Positions 9,256-16,404 of a DNA stretch of 64,000 nucleotides are shown here, in pieces (position 1 is the stretch's first letter; each line of letters begins with the position of its first letter). Position numbers and translations under genes: made by a program. The notes beneath the pieces are model-generated. The model was not told the DNA's origin. It ran no database searches and saw nothing but the letters and a program-made list of their open reading frames with translations. The stretch is from an uncultured Lachnospiraceae bacterium (lineage in GTDB: Bacteria; Bacillota; Clostridia; Lachnospirales; Lachnospiraceae), in NCBI GenBank assembly GCA_910588865.1, contig CAJUSJ010000004.1:1644-65643 (forward strand), given 5' to 3'.

Positions 9256-10260
9256 TCACTGTTTCGGATTTACAACAAAACTTAGCAAGTCCAAAAGCTC
9301 CTGCACCCTCTCAGGGCTTTCCCCAAAGGACTTCACCTCTTCCCCCAGATACTCCGAAGCCTCCTGGCAGGTCAGCGCGCCTTCCCTCCCAACCGGTCCC
9401 TCTTCTATCTCCACTGTATACGTCCACGCCACTTCTCCCAGGTTGTCTGTCAGGGCCAGCAGCACGCAGCCCAAGTCCTTCATGTCCGCCTCCATTACCT
9501 GAGAATTCCGGACACTGTCCTGAAAATTCAGGGTCCAGCCATATGGCTCATAAGCTGTGTCCAGTTCACTGGTAAAAGCTCCTATACGCCTGCCGATTCC
9601 AAGAGCTCCCGCCAGCTTCCCGTCAGCCGCCCCGTCCCCCACGTATGGATTTCTCGCCTCATAGAGCTCGTTGGCCAGCTGGCTGATCACCGTGCCGTCT
9701 TTCTTCACCGTGGTGCCTCCCACGTCCACCTGCTCCCTAATCTGCCCCATATCCAGCTTAAGATTAAACACCCCGTTCCTGTTCCAGGCCGATGCCAGAC
9801 AAGAGTAGATCACCAGCTTCTGAGATCCATCTGGCCCCGTCTTCAGCCGGTGTCCGGCGTACACAGCGGCTGAACCGAAAAACGCTCCGCCTACGCGGAT
9901 CTCCTGCCCATCAGTGTCAAGATAGGTGATGCCGTAGGACTCTGTGGGGGAACCGATAATAAACATTTTTACCCCTAAAGCCGCCGCCATCACCGCGAAC
10001 ACCGCCGCCGCTCCCAGGACCATATTGCGGATATTCCGCTTTTTCACTGCCTTAAGATAATCGATCTCCCTCTCCGCCTCCTGCTTCTGCCCCCTTACAC
10101 AGGCCTCCACAGACGACTTCATCCGGTCATAGCTTTCCCGGCATAAGGCGCACTCTTTTAGATGTTCCTCAATCTCCTTACCGGTGTTCTCCCGGGTCAG
10201 GCCGTCCGCGTAGAGAGGCAGCAGATCCTGTATGATATCACATGGAATCTTGTCTTTCAT
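9256..10260 (-). CDS. Membrane anti-sigma factor (zinc-finger HC2 type)
   Basis: The 334-residue protein starts with a zf-HC2 anti-sigma domain (residues 1-45, with the H-x3-C-x2-C signature in EHLKECALCRESY). A single membrane segment follows at about 78-103, then an extracellular part of about 230 residues resembling DUF4179-like domains. Such proteins hold an ECF sigma factor inactive at the membrane. Its gene overlaps the sigma gene at 10238-10765 by 23 bases, the usual arrangement. The signal sensed by the outer domain is unknown. Confidence 0.83.
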   Translation of the reverse strand: MKDKIPCDIIQDLLPLYADGLTRENTGKEIEEHLKECALCRESYDRMKSSVEACVRGQKQEAEREIDYLKAVKKRNIRNMVLGAAAVFAVMAAALGVKMFIIGSPTESYGITYLDTDGQEIRVGGAFFGSAAVYAGHRLKTGPDGSQKLVIYSCLASAWNRNGVFNLKLDMGQIREQVDVGGTTVKKDGTVISQLANELYEARNPYVGDGAADGKLAGALGIGRRIGAFTSELDTAYEPYGWTLNFQDSVRNSQVMEADMKDLGCVLLALTDNLGEVAWTYTVEIEEGPVGREGALTCQEASEYLGEEVKSFGESPERVQELLDLLSFVVNPKQ

Positions 10261-10765
10261 GTCCTTTTACCTCCTTCATAATGGTTTCTTTGCCCCGGTA
10301 AAAGGTCACTCTGGCCCAGTTTTCGCTCCGCCCCATGATCTCACCGATCTGGGCAAAGGTCAGGTTGCCGATAAGGCGCAGATACATGGTCTCCCGCACC
10401 GGCTCTTTCAGGCTATGGAGTATTTTCAGGATCTCCATGTTCTCCCACTTGATCATGTAGGAATCCCACAAAGAATGACCAGCCGCCCAGTCTGCCGCCT
10501 CCCCAGCGCCAGGGTCCTCCCGGACGGACTCTGAGTCATTGCGTCTTTTTGCCTTTTTCACATACTCCAGCCACACATTTTTCGCGATGCCGCAGAGCCA
10601 GGTGGACACGCTGCTGTCCCCTCGGAACCGGTTCACCTGTTTTAAGGCCCGGCAGAAGGTCTCCTGTGTCAATTCCTCTGCCGTATCAGGGTTCCCTGTC
10701 CGGGTCAGGAGAAAACCGTATACGGTTTTGGCATGCATACTGTAGATCCTTTCCATTGAATCCAT
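10238..10765 (-). CDS. ECF-type RNA polymerase sigma factor
   Basis: The 175-residue protein has region 2 (AEELTQETFCRALKQVNRF and STWLCGIAKNVWLEYVKK) and region 4 (EPVRETMYLRL followed by the helix-turn-helix LTFAQIGEIMGRS). Region 3 is absent, as in all extracytoplasmic-function sigma factors. It directs core RNA polymerase to a stress regulon when released by the anti-sigma encoded in the overlapping downstream gene. No obvious ECF promoter motif was identified in the 90 bases upstream. Confidence 0.9.
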   Translation of the reverse strand: MDSMERIYSMHAKTVYGFLLTRTGNPDTAEELTQETFCRALKQVNRFRGDSSVSTWLCGIAKNVWLEYVKKAKRRNDSESVREDPGAGEAADWAAGHSLWDSYMIKWENMEILKILHSLKEPVRETMYLRLIGNLTFAQIGEIMGRSENWARVTFYRGKETIMKEVKGHERQDSM

Positions 10766-10856
10766 CTGGTCTTCCCCCTCTTAATAAGATTGGAGCAACA
10801 TCCGTCCCTCCTATAAATATGTGGCAGGAAAAACCCATTCGTTACAGAAAAAATCC

Positions 10857-13800
10857 TTATTTCATAAAATCAAACAGACTCAGCTGCCGTCCCCCGTCTC
10901 CCTGACCGGCTCTGGGCTTCACAGCCTGCCGCGGGATTATCTTATCCGGAATCCGCTGAAGAAATACAGACGCCTCCCCGGAGCAGGTCATGATCAGTTC
11001 CTCCTTGGCCCTGGTCATGGCCACATAGAGAAGCCTCCTCTCCTCCTCCAGATCCGTCTCTCCCCCCTTGAACTCCAGAGGCACCATGCCTTTTCTCACT
11101 CCCAACAGCAGCACCACCGGAAATTCCAGTCCCTTGGAGCCATGCATGGTCATCAGGGTCACCGCGTCAGAGGTGTAGGTCTTGCCGCCGCACCTTTTTA
11201 AATCACTTTCCTTTCCAAATGCCAGGGCGTTCAGCATCTCCTCCATGTTCTTGTAAAACACCGCCATGTCCCCCAGCTTTACCATAGCCTCATCATCTGT
11301 CAGTCCCATGTCCTGTCTCCAGGAATTCCAGATATTCCGCGGCTTTCCCCGTCCGCACAGCTTTCTGTATTTCTCCGCCATGGCTTCATATACGCTCTGA
11401 GAAATCTCCGACTCCTCTAAGTTCCACAAAAGCCTGAGGCAGACCTTTCGGGACAGCCCATCCTCCGGGTCTAAGATGCTTCTGAAAAAACCCAGACTCC
11501 CCCGAACCTGGGGCTCTTCCAGGAATTCCCCCCTCCCCGCCACCACATAAGGGATGCCCTCTTTTTTCAGGCATGTCTCCAAAAGCTCCGCCTGTCTGTG
11601 GGTGCGGTACAAAATCCCGATATCCCCAAAGCTTTTGGGCTTTCGGTCGTCACCGCAGGCGAAACCTTCCTCTGTGTCCAGCATATCTATGCCGCCTACC
11701 AGGCGGTTGATCTCCTTTGCCGCGAAGATCGCCTCAGGCATCTCCCCACGGGCCTGAACCAGACGCACGGGAAATCCCGACGGCCTTACGGGTTCTAAGG
11801 ATGCCTCTCCTCCGCCCAGCACCTCCCTGGAGGCTGTCAGGATCTCCGGAGAAGAACGGTAATTTTTCTTTAAGCTTATGGCCTCTGTATCCGCCTCCTG
11901 GCAGAACCGCTGAAAGCTGTGGGTATCCGCCCCCCTAAAGCCATAGATCGCCTGGTCTGGATCCCCTATGATGAAGATCTCCCTTCCGCCCTTTCCCCAG
12001 GCCTGGATCAGACGGTACTGCAGCGGGCTGATATCCTGAAACTCATCTACCAGAACATAGGGAAATGTCACAGCCTCGGAAACCCGCAGGGCCTTCACCA
12101 GAAGGTCGTCAAAATCCAGGGCTGACAGGGAGTCCAGCCTCTTCTGATAACAGGCAAGGAGACGGTCCGCCTCTGACAGGGACAGAACCTCTGGTATGGA
12201 GTCTGGCCTGCTTTTCCAGTCGCTCTCCTCCATATGGTTCCCCCCGCCGCTCTCCACATGGCCGGTATCCAGGTTCTCCCTTTCCGCTTTTTCCACCTTC
12301 CTCCAGGAGATCATCTGCCGCAGCTTCCCGGGACTCCCTTTAATCCCAGCCTCGTCCCCGGCCTCCCTGACGATCTCCAGCACCGTCTCCTGGTCAGCCA
12401 GAGTAAATTTCTCCCCAGCCTCTTTGAGAAGGTCATAACAGATGGAATGGAAGGTTCCGATCCTGAGCCCCCGCAGCTTCCGCTTCCCCCCAAGCTGCCC
12501 CTCCAGACGGCTTTGCAGCTCCTGGGCCGCCTTGTTGGTAAAGGTAACCGCTGTGATCTCCGACGGCTTTACCCTCCGGTTCTGTAAAAGATAGAGAACG
12601 CGGGAAACCAGGGTCCTTGTCTTTCCCGTCCCCGGCCCTGCCGCCACGGCGATCCTGGGGGAAATGGATCTGACCGCCATAAGCTGCTCCTGGTTAAGGC
12701 TCTCCGTCTCTTTCGTATCCCCGCCATCTCCTCCGGCCTCCGGCCCACTCTCTGCCCCGCTGTACTCCACAGCCCGGTGCTCCTCCCTGGCCTCTGTCTT
12801 CCTGTCCTCTCTCAAAATCCCGGCCTTTTCCCTGCCTTCGTATCCCAGACCCATATCCCCTATACCGAACATGCTGATCTGGCCGTCCATAGAGTCCAGC
12901 TCCGAAGGCTCAAACAGACGTATGATCCCGTATTCCCCGTCAAACCCGGGAAATCTCTGGACCTTCCCCTGTCTCAGCCGCCGGATCCCCTCGGCGATAA
13001 AATACCCCCCTTTCTTTCCGATATCGCCTTCCGGTATCTCCCGCAGGATCTCAAACTCCGTCCCCAGACTCCCCAGCAATTCCTCGTACTGCCTCCGCAC
13101 CTTCGCGCTGGCTGGGGAATGACCTGTGGAGGCGGCAATCACCTCCTCCAGAGGCACCAGGCTCTCAAACGGCAGCGCCTCCGGGCGTATAAACCCGTCC
13201 TCCCGGTCCGCCAGCTGTTGGATGCGGTGGGACACCCCCAGGGTCAGCTTTCTGCCGCACACCGGACATTTTCCATGGTACTTTATAGCCTCCCCTGGGC
13301 TTAAGCACAAATTGCACTTGCGGTGTCCGTCATAATGGTACTTTCCCTCCTCGGGGAAAAACTCGATGGTCCCCTTAAGCCCTTTTCCCTCCTGAACCGC
13401 GTCATACAGTCCTTTATAGCACAGATCAATATCCAGGAGATTGGCCTCCCTTCCCAGTTTGGCCGGAGAATGGGCGTCGGAATTGGATATCATCTGCAGA
13501 TGATCCAAAGCTGACAGCCTCCAGTTCATAGGCGGATCTGAGGACAGACCTGTCTCAAAGGCGCGGATATAAGGCGTCAGATCCTCAAAGCACTCTTCTA
13601 TGGTATCGAATCCGGAAAATGCCCCGAACATGGAAAAATGGGGCGTCCATATATGGGCGGGCACAAAAATGGCATCCGGGCAGATCTCCAGGGTGATCTC
13701 CAGAAGATCCCGGCTGTCCAGCCCCAGTATGGGCCTGCCGTCGGAGTGGATATTTCCGATGGTCTCCAGCTTCCGGGACAAAAGCTCCGCCTCGCTGAGG

Positions 13801-14141
13801 CCGGGCAGGAGAATCACATTGTGAACCTTTCTCACCTTTCCGTTTTTCTTGTAGATGGAACTGATCTCACCGGAGACCACAAACCTTGGAGAGCCGCCGA
13901 GGCCCCCTAAGCTGTCCTTAATCCTCAGCTCATCTTTTAATCTGTAAAATCCTTCCTCCGCCGGAACAAGCTTGTCCTCCAGCTCCTGCCGCCATCCGGG
14001 GTGGGTGAAATCCCCTGTTCCCAAAATATGGATCCCCTTCCGCCTTGCCCACAGATCCAGATGCTCCGGAGTACAGTCCCTGCTGGTAGCCCTGGAATAT
14101 CTGGAATGTATGTGTAAATCCGCTATGTACATATGATTCAC
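10857..14141 (-). CDS. EndoQ-like PHP nuclease fused to UvrD/PcrA-type helicase
   Basis: This 1094-residue fusion opens with a PHP-type metallo-nuclease domain (YIADLHIHSRYSRATSRDC, metal-binding histidines at the start). It continues to a four-cysteine zinc finger (CNLCLSPGEA and CPVCGR, about 275-296), the layout of endonuclease Q/TIGR00375 proteins that nick DNA at deaminated bases. From about residue 480 it is a superfamily 1 helicase: Walker A GPGTGKT near 500, Walker B DEFQDI near 697, and MHGSKGLEF near 1000. The inferred job is coupling recognition of damaged bases with strand unwinding. Family homology is strong for both halves; substrate specificity for uracil or hypoxanthine is inferred. 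Confidence 0.85.
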   Translation of the reverse strand: MNHMYIADLHIHSRYSRATSRDCTPEHLDLWARRKGIHILGTGDFTHPGWRQELEDKLVPAEEGFYRLKDELRIKDSLGGLGGSPRFVVSGEISSIYKKNGKVRKVHNVILLPGLSEAELLSRKLETIGNIHSDGRPILGLDSRDLLEITLEICPDAIFVPAHIWTPHFSMFGAFSGFDTIEECFEDLTPYIRAFETGLSSDPPMNWRLSALDHLQMISNSDAHSPAKLGREANLLDIDLCYKGLYDAVQEGKGLKGTIEFFPEEGKYHYDGHRKCNLCLSPGEAIKYHGKCPVCGRKLTLGVSHRIQQLADREDGFIRPEALPFESLVPLEEVIAASTGHSPASAKVRRQYEELLGSLGTEFEILREIPEGDIGKKGGYFIAEGIRRLRQGKVQRFPGFDGEYGIIRLFEPSELDSMDGQISMFGIGDMGLGYEGREKAGILREDRKTEAREEHRAVEYSGAESGPEAGGDGGDTKETESLNQEQLMAVRSISPRIAVAAGPGTGKTRTLVSRVLYLLQNRRVKPSEITAVTFTNKAAQELQSRLEGQLGGKRKLRGLRIGTFHSICYDLLKEAGEKFTLADQETVLEIVREAGDEAGIKGSPGKLRQMISWRKVEKAERENLDTGHVESGGGNHMEESDWKSRPDSIPEVLSLSEADRLLACYQKRLDSLSALDFDDLLVKALRVSEAVTFPYVLVDEFQDISPLQYRLIQAWGKGGREIFIIGDPDQAIYGFRGADTHSFQRFCQEADTEAISLKKNYRSSPEILTASREVLGGGEASLEPVRPSGFPVRLVQARGEMPEAIFAAKEINRLVGGIDMLDTEEGFACGDDRKPKSFGDIGILYRTHRQAELLETCLKKEGIPYVVAGRGEFLEEPQVRGSLGFFRSILDPEDGLSRKVCLRLLWNLEESEISQSVYEAMAEKYRKLCGRGKPRNIWNSWRQDMGLTDDEAMVKLGDMAVFYKNMEEMLNALAFGKESDLKRCGGKTYTSDAVTLMTMHGSKGLEFPVVLLLGVRKGMVPLEFKGGETDLEEERRLLYVAMTRAKEELIMTCSGEASVFLQRIPDKIIPRQAVKPRAGQGDGGRQLSLFDFMK

Positions 14142-14316
14142 CCGCTTTTCTCTATATCGTAAACATATCCCCTGACAGGAAAGAGGACAGCAAACAGCAC
14201 CGTCCTCCCTCTTTCAGCTCTTATTCGATTCTTTGCCTTCCGATAATATAATTATACTATTATTCAACACCAATGTCGAGTATTTTGTTTCCCTCTGCCT
14301 CTCAAAGAAAGAATTC

Positions 14317-14455
14317 CTGTTACTGTTCACAGGTACCCTGTGAACGCAACAGCATATGCCCATTTAAAATCGCCCGCGGCGGTTCTAAGCGCCAGTGGCG
14401 CTTGTTTAGAACCGACCGAAACGGAGCGTAGAGGGGGGCGTATGCTTTGCTTCCA
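14317..14455. repeat. REP-like intergenic sequence with nested hairpins
   Basis: The 337-base gap at 14142-14478 contains no gene but is highly structured. GTTCACAG/CTGTGAAC pairs around a 5-base loop near 14328-14348. GGTTCTAA/TTAGAACC encloses GCGCCA/TGGCGC. An outer GCATATGCCC/GGGCGTATGC pair brackets the block. The TTACTGTTCA core also occurs beside the direct repeat at 59448-59473 (minus strand) and near 63523, so this looks like a dispersed intergenic repeat of the host genome. Confidence 0.5.
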
Positions 14456-14478
14456 TAACGGTATTGGCCCATAACGGA

Positions 14479-16218
14479 TCAGCGGGGGTGATCAGTCATG
14501 GAGTGAACCATAATAAATTCCTCCATCAACCTCACCAGATGATCCATCTTATCCCTGACAATGCTTTTATCCTTGGTTGACTTCCTGCTCAAGTCGTCAA
14601 AGGACACTCCCTTGATCTTCCTCATGTGCAGGGACCAGATAAACTCTGTCATAAACTCCATGAACCGCTGGTCCTCAAGCCTCAGCTTCCTGAATCTGGC
14701 AAATAATCCGAACCACAAAAAGCTGTCCTTGGAATCAAAGATCTCCGAAACCTCATCTGTCATAACCCGTTCCAGCCTGCCCACCATGTCCTCAAAATCG
14801 TCAAAGTCAGCGGGGCCTGCGTGGTTTCGGATAAAATCGCACATGTCCTCCTGCCGTTTCTTCCAGTCGTCCAGATAATAGGCCGCCATGATCCCCTCAA
14901 TCACCACCCGGTTGATGGCGCCGTTCTTAAATTCCGATACCTTGTAGCCTCCCACATCCTTAAAAAACGGCATATTGCTGATGGCCTTCACCAGCCCCGC
15001 GTACTCTTCCCCCAGCCTGGTGATGCCCTTCTGGCATACGGTCATGGGCTTGCCTTCGTTGTACCGGGCAATGTGGTACGCGATATCCTCACCAGAACAG
15101 TTTAAGTACTGTACGATCTCAAAGCTGTAGTCCCGAAGCCGGTCCTTAAGCTCCTCCGGCAGCTCGGAAAATCTCTTCCCCCTGATGTCGAACAGCTTCT
15201 GCTCATATACGGGAAAATGATCCTCGTCAAAGATCTCGTTGCCATCCCCGTCCGTGGCCGGGGCCTGGTACTCAATCTCCCAGCGCCGGACATTCTTGCT
15301 GACGCGGAAACCGTCTTTTAGATAACTGTACACATTGGTGCACCTCTGCTTGCCATCCAGATTCCAGATTATGGCGATGCTGTTGACCACCTGCTCGGCA
15401 AACACCAGGGAGGGAAGAGGATTCCCCTGGAGGATATCCGAGATCAGATTCCCCTTCATGGAGGGAGACCACTGTTCCGACTCTCTCTGAAGGGGGTGGT
15501 CAAACCGAAGGATGTGCCTGTCGATCTTCTTCGCCACCGAAGCCGCGCTCATCCTGTCCTGTTTACTTTTTTCCTTGGTCTGTGTCATATAATTTCCCAT
15601 ACCCTTGTCACGCTCCTCTGCTTTTATACTATCCGGCTTTTTCGCGCCGTGGCCGCCGCATATAAGGTTGATCTTCTCAAAAGACGTGGCCTGACAGAAA
15701 TTCTGGTCATACTGCCTTTTACTCAGCTTTAACTTTCTCTTGATCTCCGGCACCGGGACACCGTCCATCCTCAGCTCCATGATCTGTCTCTGGATCCGGG
15801 ACAGGCTGTGAAAGTACTCCTCCAATCTCCCGCTGTAACAGGGATCCCTGTCCCCGAAGACCGCCTGTTCGATATCAAAATCCGAAGGAATCATGTCGCC
15901 AACCGTCAGCTCCCCCTCCCCCACAGGCGTATCCAGGGAAACAGACAGCCTGTCAGCCCGTCGTTTCTTCCGGTTCCGCCTTGTGATCTCGGTCTTAACC
16001 CTGGCAGACAGGCAGGAATACAAAAAACGGTCAAAGGACCCAGTCCCCTCATACCGCCTCATGACATCCACAAACACCTCATTGGCCAGGGAATAGAAAT
16101 CATCCATATCCTTGTCCCATATTCCTCCGAATCCGGACAAGATCTGGTTCACCGCCCCCCGAAGCTTCCGCCCGTTGTCCTCATAGTATCCTGTCAGAAT
16201 CTGTTCCATGGTATTCAT
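14479..16218 (-). CDS. Sigma-factor-like protein fused to a DUF262 domain
   Basis: The first about 185 residues look like a sigma-70 family protein: a region 2-like helix block (YSLANEVFVDVMRRYEGTGS, FDRFLYSCLSARVKTEITRR) and a region 4-like block (LSRIQRQIMELRMDGVPVPE, IKRKLKLSK). The rest is a DUF262 (GmrS-like, ParB/Srx-fold) domain with NPLPSLVFAE and the hallmark DGKQR at 288-292 (usually DGQQR). A 579-residue start at the ATG 16218 is favoured, with AGGTG 8 bases upstream; a GTG three codons earlier is possible. Its promoter carries a LexA box and it diverges from the RNA polymerase gene. I infer a regulator of the tail locus. A restriction- or toxin-like role of DUF262 is the main alternative. 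Confidence 0.65.
   Translation of the reverse strand: MNTMEQILTGYYEDNGRKLRGAVNQILSGFGGIWDKDMDDFYSLANEVFVDVMRRYEGTGSFDRFLYSCLSARVKTEITRRNRKKRRADRLSVSLDTPVGEGELTVGDMIPSDFDIEQAVFGDRDPCYSGRLEEYFHSLSRIQRQIMELRMDGVPVPEIKRKLKLSKRQYDQNFCQATSFEKINLICGGHGAKKPDSIKAEERDKGMGNYMTQTKEKSKQDRMSAASVAKKIDRHILRFDHPLQRESEQWSPSMKGNLISDILQGNPLPSLVFAEQVVNSIAIIWNLDGKQRCTNVYSYLKDGFRVSKNVRRWEIEYQAPATDGDGNEIFDEDHFPVYEQKLFDIRGKRFSELPEELKDRLRDYSFEIVQYLNCSGEDIAYHIARYNEGKPMTVCQKGITRLGEEYAGLVKAISNMPFFKDVGGYKVSEFKNGAINRVVIEGIMAAYYLDDWKKRQEDMCDFIRNHAGPADFDDFEDMVGRLERVMTDEVSEIFDSKDSFLWFGLFARFRKLRLEDQRFMEFMTEFIWSLHMRKIKGVSFDDLSRKSTKDKSIVRDKMDHLVRLMEEFIMVHSMTDHPR
14489..14508. repeat. 20-bp exact direct repeat, left copy
   Basis: TGATCAGTCATGGAGTGAAC occurs here, inside the last codons of the sigma-DUF262 gene, and again at 59448-59467 in the same orientation. 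The pair encloses the tail locus plus the ATPase and GH32 genes. It may be an attachment-site duplication or two copies of a dispersed intergenic repeat. Confidence 0.45.
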
Positions 16219-16286
16219 ACAGGGCACACCTGTTCTTTCCCCATCTGGCCCCTCCCCTTTCTTAAGTCAGCTCTCTGTTGGTATCA

Positions 16287-16336
16287 AGTATAGAACAAAT
16301 GTTCTCAAATGTCAAGAGATTTACAAACATACGTTC
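16287..16336. promoter_or_regulatory. Divergent control region with two LexA (SOS) boxes
   Basis: On the minus strand TTGACA (16315-16310), 17 bases and TATACT (16292-16287) form a near-consensus sigma-A promoter for the sigma-DUF262 gene. The perfect Gram-positive LexA box GAACAAATGTTC (16293-16304) fills the spacer next to the -10. A second box, AAACATACGTTC (16325-16336), lies about 70 bases before the RNA polymerase gene at 16405. Both match the established Firmicutes consensus GAACNNNNGTTC, the second with one mismatch at its first base. I infer LexA repression of both genes and induction by DNA damage. The exact -10 of the polymerase promoter is not clear. Confidence 0.8.
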
Positions 16337-16404
16337 GTTATTTTGTTTAAAAGGAGAATTATAGATCAACAGCCATAAAAAACGGGAAGAAAGGGGAATC
16401 ACCT

